From NCBI GenBank assembly GCA_030040035.1, contig JASHUJ010000186.1, forward strand, positions 1-35,068: DNA of 35,068 bases. The letters run 5' to 3'. The translations under genes and the position numbers were made by a program. Positions 23,857 to 31,312 of the stretch are shown here, in pieces (positions within the stretch are counted from its first letter, which is position 1; each line of letters opens with the position of its first letter). The stretch comes from Thermoplasmata archaeon (GTDB lineage Archaea > Thermoplasmatota > Thermoplasmata > Lutacidiplasmatales > UBA184). The notes beneath the pieces were generated by a model. It saw nothing but the letters and a program-made list of their open reading frames with translations. It was not told the DNA's origin and did not search any database.

Positions 23857-25425
23857 GTGTCGTCCAGCGAAGGTCCGGCGATCCGGATCGGGCGCGCGCT
23901 CGTCTCGGTCGATGATAAGTCGGGACTTTCCGATTTCGCGCGCGGGCTCGCGGAGCTGGGCGTCGAGCTCTGGGCGACGACCGGCACCCGGACGGCGCTC
24001 GCCGCCGACCGCGTCGCGGTGCGGCCGGCCGAGGAGCTGACCGGCCTCGCCTCCTGGTTCGGAGGACGGATCAAGACGCTGCACCCGGGGATCCTGGGCG
24101 GGATCCTCGCGCCCCGCACCGACGCCGGCCGGCGGGAGCTCGCCGAGCACGGCCTGCTGCCGTTCGACCTCGTCGTCGTCAACTTCTATCCGTTCGAGCG
24201 CCATCTCGCCGAGCACCCCGACGCTCGGGACCGGGAGGAGTACATCGACATCGGCGGGGTGACGCTCGCGCGCGCGGCTGCGAAGAACCACGCGTGGGTG
24301 ACGGTGGTGACCGACCCGGCCGAGTACGCGCCCGTCCTCGCGGAGCTCCGCGCGAGCGGCGGCGCGATCTCCGCCGCGACCCGGGCCCGGCTCGCGGTGC
24401 GCGCGTTCGAGCGCGCGACCGATTACGACGCGGCGATCGCCCGGGGCCTCGCGCCTCCCGCCCCGAGCCCGGGGGGGTTCCCGGAGGAGCTCGTCCTCCG
24501 TCGCGAATCCCTCGCGCTGCGCTACGGGGAGAACCCGCACCAGCCGGCCGCGACGTACGCGCTCGCGAGCCCCCCCGGCGGCGGCCTCGCGCCCGCGCCG
24601 TTCACCGTCCTGAAGGGAGCGTCCCTCTCGTACACGAACCTCCTCGACCTCGACACGGCGCGCGCGATCGCGGCGGAGTTCCCGCTCCCGAGCGCGGCCG
24701 TCGTCAAGCACGCGACCCCCTGCGGGGTCGCCTCGGCCCCGACCCTGCGGGAAGCGCTCGAGCGCGCCATCGCGACCGACCCCGTGGCGCGGTACGGTTG
24801 CGCGATCGCGGTCAACCGCCCGCTCGGCCCGGACGACCCGGCCGCGTTGAAGGGCGTGTTCGTCGACCTCCTCGCCGCGCCGGGGGTCGACGCGGCGGCG
24901 GCGGCCGCGCTCGCGCACCGCACGAAGCTGAAGCTCGTCCGCGTCGACCCCGCGCCCGTCGGGGGGGCCAGCTGGGAGGCGAAGACCGCGCTCGGTCGGG
25001 TGCTCCTCCAGGAGACCGACCGCCGGGAGCTCCTCGCGAGCGACTTCCGGCTCGTCGCCGGTACCGAAGCGACCGGCGAGGAACGGTGCGCGCTCGACTT
25101 CGCCTGGCGGGTCGTACGGCACGCGAAATCGAACGCGATCGTGCTCGCGCGCGGACCCCAGACCGTCGGGATCGGCTCGGGCCAGCCGACGCGGGTGAAG
25201 GCGGTCGAGCTCGCGATCGAGGTCGCCGGCGAGCGCGCGCGCGGATCGGTCCTCGCCTCCGATGCGTTCTTCCCGTTCGCCGACGGGGTCGAAGCCGCCG
25301 GGCGTGCCGGGGTGCGGGCGATCCTCCAACCGGGGGGGAGCGTCCGGGACCCCGAAGTGATCGCGGCCGCCGAACGGGCCGGGATCGCGATGTACTTCAC
25401 CGGCTGGCGGGTCTTCCGCCACTAG
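23857..25425 (+). CDS. purH: Bifunctional AICAR transformylase / IMP cyclohydrolase
   Basis: PurH carries out the last two purine steps: formylation of AICAR with 10-formyl-tetrahydrofolate, then ring closure to IMP. The protein has 522 residues, the full bacterial length. The N-terminal cyclohydrolase domain (1-195) has ALVSVDDKSGLSDFARGLAE, ATTGTRTAL, GGRIKTLHPGILGGIL, VVVNFYPFE and DIGGVTLARAAAKNH. The transformylase domain shows ALRYGENPHQPAA, the catalytic Lys-His in VVKHATPCGVA, SNAIVLARGPQTVGIGSGQ, SDAFFPFADGVEAA and the end FTGWRVFRH. The usual KHxNPCG has Thr for Asn. The start is GTG 23857. Its 3' end overlaps the convergent thioredoxin by 29 nt. It coexists with PurP. Confidence 0.96.
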   Translation: MSSSEGPAIRIGRALVSVDDKSGLSDFARGLAELGVELWATTGTRTALAADRVAVRPAEELTGLASWFGGRIKTLHPGILGGILAPRTDAGRRELAEHGLLPFDLVVVNFYPFERHLAEHPDARDREEYIDIGGVTLARAAAKNHAWVTVVTDPAEYAPVLAELRASGGAISAATRARLAVRAFERATDYDAAIARGLAPPAPSPGGFPEELVLRRESLALRYGENPHQPAATYALASPPGGGLAPAPFTVLKGASLSYTNLLDLDTARAIAAEFPLPSAAVVKHATPCGVASAPTLREALERAIATDPVARYGCAIAVNRPLGPDDPAALKGVFVDLLAAPGVDAAAAAALAHRTKLKLVRVDPAPVGGASWEAKTALGRVLLQETDRRELLASDFRLVAGTEATGEERCALDFAWRVVRHAKSNAIVLARGPQTVGIGSGQPTRVKAVELAIEVAGERARGSVLASDAFFPFADGVEAAGRAGVRAILQPGGSVRDPEVIAAAERAGIAMYFTGWRVFRH

Positions 25426-25774
25426 GCGACGAGCGGGCGGTCGGGAAGAGCCGTCGCAGGATCGTGCGGAACTCGACGGACCCGATCGGGCCCACCTCGC
25501 GACCCTTCTCCTGGCCCGCCTCGAGGAACAGGAACGTCGGGATCGAGTGGATCCCGTACGACCGGGCGACGCCGACGGCCTCGTCGACGTTGATCTTCGT
25601 GAACTTCACGCGCCCGGCCATCCGGGCGCTCAGGTCCCGGATCACCGGCTCGGTGACCCGGCACGGCGCGCACCAGTCGGCGTAGAAGTCGACCACGACG
25701 GGGAGCGGAGAGCGGACGACCTCGGCGTCGAACGTTGCGTCCGTCACGTGGATCGGCAACGCCCGGCTCGGCAC
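25397..25774 (-). CDS. trxA: Thioredoxin
   Basis: A 125-residue thioredoxin that reduces disulphides in cytoplasmic proteins. The active site is FYADWCAPCR, with the usual cis-Pro in GIHSIPTFLFLEAG. The fold is complete; about 15 extra residues (SSPSGGRPASR) follow the last helix and are encoded over the purH stop. The start is GTG 25774 and no in-frame start lies just upstream. A TTAAAG box shared with mutY lies 42 nt before it, giving a leader of about 14 nt. The gene is convergent with purH and divergent from mutY. A thioredoxin reductase is not in the window. Confidence 0.95.
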   Translation of the reverse strand: MPSRALPIHVTDATFDAEVVRSPLPVVVDFYADWCAPCRVTEPVIRDLSARMAGRVKFTKINVDEAVGVARSYGIHSIPTFLFLEAGQEKGREVGPIGSVEFRTILRRLFPTARSSPSGGRPASR

Positions 25775-25810
25775 GGTCGTACTCCCGGCGCGCTTCGAAC
25801 TCCCGGCTCG

Positions 25811-25818
25811 CTTTAAGG
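25811..25818. promoter_or_regulatory. Shared TATA-like box between thioredoxin and mutY
   Basis: CTTTAAGG reads as a near-symmetric TATA box on both strands. On plus it lies 32 nt before GTG 25845 of mutY. On minus it lies 42 nt before the thioredoxin GTG. It overlaps the space just before GTG 25821, which rules that codon out as the mutY start from this promoter. Confidence 0.5.
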
Positions 25819-25844
25819 ATGTGGCTCGTGTCGGCGCATCTTCC

Positions 25845-26984
25845 GTGCCGGCGCGCCCGCGCTCCCCCCGGACGATCGCCCCGGCCGCGCGGGCCTCGGC
25901 GCTGCTCGTCTGGTTCGCCCAGCACCGTCGTCCGCTCCCCTGGCGCCGGCGTCCGACGCCGTACCGGACCTGGATCGCCGAGGTCCTCCTGCAGCAGACG
26001 CGGGTCGCGCAGGCGGCCCCCTACTTCGAGCGCTTCGTGGGCGAGTTCCCGACCGTCCGGGCGCTCGCCGACGCGCCGCTCGAGCGGGTCCTCAAGGTCT
26101 GGCAGGGAGCGGGCTACTACGCACGCGCCCGGAACCTCTCGGCGGCCGCCCGCCTCCTCGCGCGGGAGCGGAACGGGGAGCTCCCCTCCACCGTGGCCGG
26201 GCTCGAGGAGCTTCCGGGGGTGGGGCCGTACATCGCCCGGGCGATCGCCGCGATCGCGTTCGGCGTCCCGACGGTCGCCCTGGAGGCGAACGGTCTACGG
26301 GTCGGGGCCCGGTGGATCCGCGCCTCGGGCGACGTCCGGCGCGGACCCGTCCGACGGCGGATCGAGGCGGCCCTGGCGACCGCCCTCGGAACGAATCCGC
26401 CCGGCCCGTTCAACGAGGCGGTGATGGAGCTCGGCGAAACGATCTGTCGGCCGGTCGCCCCGCAGTGTGAGCGGTGTCCGGTGGCGTTCGGGTGCCGGGC
26501 CTACCTCGAGCTCGACGACCCCGGGAGCGTTCCGATCGCCCGACGCGCGCCCCGACGCCCCCGCGTCCGGGCCGCGGTGGTGGCGCTCGCGGACCGACGG
26601 GGCCGCTGGTTCGTGCAACGTCGACCGCCCCGGGGACTGCTCGGCGGGCTCTGGGAATTCCCGGGCGGGAAGATCCGCCCCGGAGAGACCGCCGCTCACG
26701 CCGCGGCCCGGGAGCTCTTCGAGGAGACGGGCGTCCGATCCGCCGCGCTCGAGTACGTGGGGCGGATCCGCCACGCCTACAGCCACTTCTCGGTCGATCT
26801 CCACCTCTACCGAGCCTCCGCCCGGGCGCGGCCCGCCGCCGCCCCGGACCGACGATGGGTCACCGCGGCCGGACTGCGGCGTCTCGCGCTGCCGAAGGCG
26901 ACCGAGAAGGCGCTCGCGCTGCTCGAGCGTCGGGATAGAGCTTCCCGGGATTCAGGATCCCGTCGGGGTCGCACTGGCGTTTGA
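25845..26984 (+). CDS. mutY: MutY adenine DNA glycosylase with intact C-terminal Nudix domain
   Basis: MutY removes adenine mispaired with 8-oxoguanine. From GTG 25845 it has 379 residues; GTG 25821 is closer to the TATA box than transcription allows. The proton donor Glu46 lies in WIAEVLLQQTRV. The helix-hairpin-helix is LEELPGVGPYIARAIAAIAF. The catalytic Asp of the usual VLDGNVxRV is Glu147 here (ALEANGLRV). The [4Fe-4S] ligands Cys201, 208, 211 and 217 (C-x6-C-x2-C-x5-C) are all present. The C-terminal domain (about 240-355) has a complete Nudix box, G275-x5-E281-x7-RE-L-F-EE-T-G-V297, which most MutY proteins have lost. It may therefore also hydrolyse 8-oxo-dGTP. The last 125 nt overlap the convergent FAD oxidase gene. 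Confidence 0.93.
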   Translation: MPARPRSPRTIAPAARASALLVWFAQHRRPLPWRRRPTPYRTWIAEVLLQQTRVAQAAPYFERFVGEFPTVRALADAPLERVLKVWQGAGYYARARNLSAAARLLARERNGELPSTVAGLEELPGVGPYIARAIAAIAFGVPTVALEANGLRVGARWIRASGDVRRGPVRRRIEAALATALGTNPPGPFNEAVMELGETICRPVAPQCERCPVAFGCRAYLELDDPGSVPIARRAPRRPRVRAAVVALADRRGRWFVQRRPPRGLLGGLWEFPGGKIRPGETAAHAAARELFEETGVRSAALEYVGRIRHAYSHFSVDLHLYRASARARPAAAPDRRWVTAAGLRRLALPKATEKALALLERRDRASRDSGSRRGRTGV

Positions 26985-28281
26985 CGGCGCGAAGGAGCGC
27001 GATCGCCGCCGGGCCGAGCTCCCGCGCGAGGAACGGCCGTTTCACGTGGCCGATCCCGTGCTCGGAGCTCACCGTGCCGCCCAGGGCGAGGGCGGCGTCG
27101 AGCAGCTCCGCGCGGATCCGCTCGGCCGCGGGGCTGCCGGGCTCGACGACGTAGTTCGGGTGCAGGCTGCCCTCCCCCAGGTGCCCGAACAGGAAGAGCG
27201 GCGCGCCCGCGTCGCGCCCGATCGCCTCCAGCCGGCGGACGAGCGCGTCGATCCGGGGGAGCGGCACGGCGACGTCCTCGCGGACGCGGATGCCCATGCG
27301 CTCGTCCAGCACGACCCCGCTCTCGCCCCGCAGCATCCAGAGACGGTCGGCGTCGTCGAAGACGATCGGGGGCGCCGAGACCCCGACCGCCTCCAGCGCC
27401 GCCGCGACGCGGGCACGTCGCGCCGCGAGTTCGCCCCGCGTCGCCGCCTCGATCTCGAGCAGGAGGAACGCCTCGTCGGCCGGCAGGTCGGCGCGGCCCG
27501 ACGCCCGGAGGGCGGACGAGGACGGTCGGTCGAGATACTCCACGGCCGAGAGGCCCGAATCGGCGAGCCGGGCGAGCCGCGACGCGACCGATCCCAGCGA
27601 GATCCCGGCCGGGAGGGGAACGATCAGCCCGTCGCGCTCGGCCGGCCGCGCGGCGACGCGCACCGTCACCTCCGTGACCAGGCCGAGGGTCCCTTCGCTC
27701 CCGATGACCAGCTGGAGGAGGTCCGGACCGGTCGACCGCTTGGCGGTCCGCGCGCCCCATCGGACCGGGACGCCCGTTCCCAGGACGACCTCGACCGAGC
27801 GGACCCACACGCGGGTGGGCCCGTAGCGGAACGAGCGCGGGCCCGAGGCGTTCGTCCCGACGTTCCCACCGATCGTGCACGTCGTCCAGGAACCCGGGTT
27901 GGGTGGGAAGAAGAGCCCGTGGGGCCGGAGGGCCTCTTGGAGGGACCAGTTCACGACCCCCGGGCCGACCACCGCGCTGAGCTCTTCGGGCGCGATCTCG
28001 AGCACCGAGTTCCATCCCGAGAAATCGACGATCACGCCCCCCTCGGTCGGCACCGACTCCCCGTCCAGCGAGGTCCCCGCCCCCCGCGCCACGAGGGGGG
28101 TCCGGTTCCGCCGTGCCCAACGGACGAGCGCGGCCACGTCTTCCGTATCGCGCGGCGCGACGACCGCCGTCGGGTCGCCGGCCAAGTGCGACGCGTCCCG
28201 ACGGCAGCGCTCGAGCTCGGCCGGATCCGTACGAACGCGGCCCCGTACGGCGCTCGTCAGCGGGTCGTCGTCGGCCCCCAT
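26860..28281 (-). CDS. FAD-linked oxidase, GlcD / D-lactate dehydrogenase type
   Basis: A 473-residue flavoprotein of the FAD_binding_4 plus FAD-oxidase C family, oxidising a 2-hydroxy acid such as glycolate or D-lactate. The PP-loop and FAD site are PLVARGAGTSLDGES, then VVGPGVVNWSLQEAL, PNPGSWTTCTIGGNVGTNAS and GSEGTLGLVTEVTV. The substrate domain has FGHLGEGSLHPNY and SSEHGIGHVKRPFL with metal-binding His residues, and ends CDPDGILNPGKLYP. About 24 Arg/Ala-rich residues follow, encoded opposite the end of mutY. ATG 28281 is chosen over GTG 28287 because a GTAAG box lies about 30 nt before it. No GlcE or GlcF partner is present, so it may be a single-subunit enzyme. The exact substrate is unknown. 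Confidence 0.9.
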   Translation of the reverse strand: MGADDDPLTSAVRGRVRTDPAELERCRRDASHLAGDPTAVVAPRDTEDVAALVRWARRNRTPLVARGAGTSLDGESVPTEGGVIVDFSGWNSVLEIAPEELSAVVGPGVVNWSLQEALRPHGLFFPPNPGSWTTCTIGGNVGTNASGPRSFRYGPTRVWVRSVEVVLGTGVPVRWGARTAKRSTGPDLLQLVIGSEGTLGLVTEVTVRVAARPAERDGLIVPLPAGISLGSVASRLARLADSGLSAVEYLDRPSSSALRASGRADLPADEAFLLLEIEAATRGELAARRARVAAALEAVGVSAPPIVFDDADRLWMLRGESGVVLDERMGIRVREDVAVPLPRIDALVRRLEAIGRDAGAPLFLFGHLGEGSLHPNYVVEPGSPAAERIRAELLDAALALGGTVSSEHGIGHVKRPFLARELGPAAIALLRAVKRQCDPDGILNPGKLYPDARAARAPSRSPSAARDAAVRPR

Positions 28282-28336
28282 CCGCACGGGCGAGCGCGGA
28301 GGGCCCCTTACCGCTGCCGGAGGCGTTCGCCGGGAC

Positions 28337-28795
28337 CTACGGGCCGGTGGTCGCGCCCGCGGCCGCCGTCGTCGCGACCGCCTGCGCGAAGTCCTGGATC
28401 GCGAAGGGCCGCCGGATCACCTCGGCGGCGCCCGCCGCCCGGGCGCGCGACTCGAGCGGGGCGCTGTCGCGCGGGAGGACGACGAGCCCGCGGAGCTCCG
28501 GGCGCGCCGCCAGCGCGGCCGCCAGATCGCGGTCCCACGGTCCCTCCGGGTTCTCGGCGTCGACGATGAGCACGGTCGGAGCGAACAGCGGCGGCAACGC
28601 CTCCAGATCGTCGAGGTTCGCGACCTCGTAGACGTTGGGGCACTGGTGCAAGCGGAGCAGGCCGCGCAAGAGGAGGCGGGTGTCCTCGTTCGATCCCCAG
28701 AGTACCGCGGGGATCCGGTTGAGCCGGGTCCCATCCGAAGTGGTGGCGGCCACGGGGTCCCGCGCGCTGATGCCGGGGGAACCGAACGCGCGCAC
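28337..28795 (-). CDS. Degenerate response-regulator receiver-like protein
   Basis: A 152-residue protein from GTG 28795 (138 if GTG 28753 is used). Residues from about 25 form a CheY-like fold: IPAVLWGSNEDTRLLLRGLL, then VLIVDAENPEG with the Asp at the usual phosphorylation site, LRGLVVLPRD, and AAEVIRRPFAIQDFAQAV. The acidic pair after strand 1 is present as ED. The essential Lys before Pro in strand 5 is Arg (RRPF), and the Thr/Ser of strand 4 is missing. It is likely a pseudo-receiver that does not use normal phosphorelay, or a related Rossmann-like module. No output domain is attached and no kinase is nearby. It is divergent from the zinc-ribbon gene. Confidence 0.65.
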   Translation of the reverse strand: MRAFGSPGISARDPVAATTSDGTRLNRIPAVLWGSNEDTRLLLRGLLRLHQCPNVYEVANLDDLEALPPLFAPTVLIVDAENPEGPWDRDLAAALAARPELRGLVVLPRDSAPLESRARAAGAAEVIRRPFAIQDFAQAVATTAAAGATTGP

Positions 28796-29053
28796 GGCCG
28801 GACCGCTACGGACTACCCGTTCCCCCGCTCTACCTTTTGCGGACCGCGAAAATGAACGTTCCGCTGCCGCAACGTCCACATTCCAAGGGCACGGATAGCT
28901 ATATAGAGTGTGCGGACAATAGGTAGTTGGCCTCGGGCATCGGTGGCAGCGTCTCCTGGTGGCACCGTCCAAGAGACCTGGAGCGCCCCGCCGGTGCCTT
29001 CCCGATGCGTCTCGAACGATACCTTCTTTTGGGACACGACGGAACGACCGGCA
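28796..29053. promoter_or_regulatory. Divergent regulatory spacer with strong TATA box and inverted repeat
   Basis: The 258-nt spacer contains a strong palindromic TATA box, CTATATAG (28899-28906), oriented for the plus-strand gene. Nearer the minus-strand gene is TTTT-GCGG-A-CCGC-G-AAAA (28835-28852), a nearly symmetric element that could be an operator. TGCGGAC recurs at 28838 and 28911. If transcription starts near 28928, the mRNA leader before ATG 29054 is about 125 nt, unusually long here. An in-frame GTG at 28943 would give a longer protein. Confidence 0.45.
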
Positions 29054-29755
29054 ATGGTCGCCTTCTTCGGTCCGTCGGACGAAGATCTCGAACGCCTGCG
29101 CGCCACGGTGGAGTCCCTCGGCACGACCAGTGTGCCGGGGCTCGCCGCCGCGCTGGCCTGGCGCGAACGCAAGGCCGAGAAGCTGCTCGCCCACGAGCTC
29201 GCGCGGCCGAACACCCGGCTCATCTACGACCCGGCCCGCCGGGTCGTCCGGTATAGTCGCCCCGCACCGCCCGCCGCGCCGGCCGAGCGGCCCGCGGTCC
29301 GGGCGGCGGTCCGGGACCCCTCGCCCTCCGCGCCCCGCGCCCCGGCGCCGGTCCTCACCGGGACGACCTTGAAGACCCTCTGCCCGTCCTGCCACGTCGC
29401 GCTCATCCCGACCGGCTCGGCGAGCCTCGCGGTCTGCCCGCAGTGCGGCCGACTCGCCTCGTCCCGCGGAGGGCCGACGGAGACGGCCGCCTCCCCGGCG
29501 TCGGCCGCGGCGGACCCCACCGCGGGCTCCGCCCCGTCGGCCGTCGCGCCGGTCCACATCGGCGACCGGCGCTCCCAGGAACTGTTCGCGGCGTACGTGA
29601 CGTCGAAGCCGATCCCCTGCCCAAAGTGCCGGACGCCGCTCCGCCACCGGGGCCTCAGCGAGTACGTCTGTCCGAGCTGCGCCCAGACGGTGCAATTCCC
29701 GCGCGGGACGGTCCCCGCGCCACCGGCCGCCGCCCCGCCGGCCCCGCCCGCCTAG
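29054..29755 (+). CDS. Protein with N-terminal helical domain and two C-terminal zinc ribbons
   Basis: A 233-residue protein from ATG 29054. Residues 1-68 (MVAFFGPSDEDLERLRATVE onward, through WRERKAEKLLAHEL to RVVRYSR) look like a winged-helix DNA- or RNA-binding domain. Low-complexity Pro/Ala linkers follow. The first zinc ribbon has CPSC and CPQC (near LCPSCHVALIP and AVCPQCGRLA). The second has CPKC and CPSC (PCPKCRTPLRHRG, YVCPSCAQTVQF). The tail is Pro/Ala-rich. I do not recognise a named family. The combination fits a nucleic-acid-associated regulator. The frame opens at GTG 28910, but that lies only 4 nt after the TATA box; GTG 28943 remains possible. The stop overlaps hutH tail-to-tail by 4 nt. 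Confidence 0.65.
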   Translation: MVAFFGPSDEDLERLRATVESLGTTSVPGLAAALAWRERKAEKLLAHELARPNTRLIYDPARRVVRYSRPAPPAAPAERPAVRAAVRDPSPSAPRAPAPVLTGTTLKTLCPSCHVALIPTGSASLAVCPQCGRLASSRGGPTETAASPASAAADPTAGSAPSAVAPVHIGDRRSQELFAAYVTSKPIPCPKCRTPLRHRGLSEYVCPSCAQTVQFPRGTVPAPPAAAPPAPPA

Positions 29756-31293
29756 TACGGCACGGCCGCCCGGACCTCGCCGACGAGCGAGCGGTCCAGG
29801 ATCGCCGCGGCGACCCGCTCGATGTCGGGGGCCGGACTGCGGTCCCGCGTCCACGGCGCGACCCGCGTCCGGAGCGATCGGAGCGCGGACTCGCTGCCCC
29901 GCCCGCCGACGCGGGGCCGCCGGAGCTCGAGCGCCTGGCCGGCGACGATCCACTCGACCGCGACGATCCGCCGCGTGTTCGCGAGCACCCGCCGGAGTTT
30001 CGCGCCCGCCCACGGCCCCATCGACACGAAATCCTCCTGATCGGCGGAGGTGGACAGGCTCGCCGCGCTCGCCGGATGCACGAGCGTCTCGTTCTCGTTG
30101 ACGAGGGCCGCCGCGAGGTACTGGGGGACCATGAACCCCGAGCTCACGCCCGGATCGGGCGCGAGGAAGGCGGGCAGGCCCCGGTTGAGCGCGGGGTGGA
30201 CGAGGCGGGCGATCCGCCGCTCGCTGAACGCGGCGATGTACTGGATCGCGAGCGCGAGCGCGTCGAGGGCGAAGGCGAGGGGCTGGCCGTGGAAGTTGCC
30301 CCCGTTGACGAACTCGTCGTCGGAGAAGACCACCGGGTTGTCGCTGACCGCGTTCAGCTCGGAGGCCAGGACGCGCTCGGCGAACTCGAGGGCGATCCGC
30401 ACGGCGGCGAGGACCTGGGGGATGCACCGCAGGGTGTACGGGTCCTGGCCCTTCCACTCGTGGCGGGGGGCCGCGAGCTCGCTCCCCTCGAGGAGCCGGC
30501 GCATCGCGAGCGCGACCGCCCGCTGATCCGGCGAGTTGCGGACCTCCCCGAGGCGGTCGTCGAGCGACTCGGGCGACCCTTCGAGCGCGTCGTACGAGAG
30601 CGCCGCGGCGACGAGCGAGGCATCGAGGAGCTCCCGGCCCTCCGCGACCGCGAGCCCGAGGTACGACGCCATCAGCGCCGTCCCGTTGAGGAGCGCGACC
30701 CCCTCCTTGGCGGCGAGCTCGAGCGGGAGGAGGTGGTGCTCGGCGAGCACGGCGCGGGCCGGGACCGGGGCGGTCGACCCGGCGCGCACGAACTCCCCTT
30801 CCCCGATCAGCGCGAGCGACAGGTGGGCGAGCGGCGCGAGGTCGCCCGACGCGCCGACCGAGCCCTGCTCCGGGACCCACGGCACGAGGCCGCGGTTCAG
30901 GAATTCGGCGAGGAGGTCGACGACGGCCTCCCGGACCCCGGAGTGGCCGCGCAAGAGCGAGTTTAGACGGACGAGCATCATGCCGCGGACGACGTCCTCG
31001 GGGAGCGGCGGCCCCGTCCCGCTCGCATGGCTGCGGACGAGCGATGTCTGGAGCTCGGCCGCCTTGTCGCGGGGGACGACCCGGTCCGAGAGCGCGCCGA
31101 AGCCGGTCGTGACCCCGTAGATCCGCCGATCGCTCGCCACCGCGCGCTCGACGGCCCCGCGGCTCCGGGCCACGGAGCGCCGGGCGTCCGCCGTGAGCGC
31201 GACGGCGCGGCCGTCCCGCGCGACCGACAGGAACGCCGCGAGGGTCAGCGACCGTCCGTCCAGCGGTACGGTCTCGGCGAGAGAGCGGTCCAC
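29752..31293 (-). CDS. hutH: Histidine ammonia-lyase
   Basis: HutH deaminates histidine to urocanate, the first step of histidine breakdown. The protein has 513 residues. The self-made MIO cofactor comes from Ala148-Ser149-Gly150 in GSVGASGDLAPLAH. The catalytic Tyr59 is in RIYGVTTGFG. Other landmarks are NGTALMASYL, QDPYTLRCIPQVLA, ELNAVSDNPVVF, NFHGQPLAFALDALA, and SADQEDFVSMGPWAG. The set, particularly QDPYTLRC and SADQEDFVSMG, favours histidine over phenylalanine or tyrosine as substrate. The start is GTG 31293, 19 nt after the sodN stop on the same strand, so the genes may be co-transcribed. No other hut genes are in the window. Confidence 0.95.
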   Translation of the reverse strand: MDRSLAETVPLDGRSLTLAAFLSVARDGRAVALTADARRSVARSRGAVERAVASDRRIYGVTTGFGALSDRVVPRDKAAELQTSLVRSHASGTGPPLPEDVVRGMMLVRLNSLLRGHSGVREAVVDLLAEFLNRGLVPWVPEQGSVGASGDLAPLAHLSLALIGEGEFVRAGSTAPVPARAVLAEHHLLPLELAAKEGVALLNGTALMASYLGLAVAEGRELLDASLVAAALSYDALEGSPESLDDRLGEVRNSPDQRAVALAMRRLLEGSELAAPRHEWKGQDPYTLRCIPQVLAAVRIALEFAERVLASELNAVSDNPVVFSDDEFVNGGNFHGQPLAFALDALALAIQYIAAFSERRIARLVHPALNRGLPAFLAPDPGVSSGFMVPQYLAAALVNENETLVHPASAASLSTSADQEDFVSMGPWAGAKLRRVLANTRRIVAVEWIVAGQALELRRPRVGGRGSESALRSLRTRVAPWTRDRSPAPDIERVAAAILDRSLVGEVRAAVPY

Positions 31294-31312
31294 GGGGGTC
31301 CGGACCCCACGC

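Noticed and set aside
26467-28569. A 700-codon open frame on the plus strand across mutY and the FAD oxidase
   Set aside because: It covers two genes with recognisable motifs in other frames and shows only low-complexity Arg/Pro/Gly sequence.
28796-30880. Long upstream extension of the receiver-like protein frame
   Set aside because: It crosses the divergent zinc-ribbon gene and hutH and is Arg/Pro-rich without domain content.
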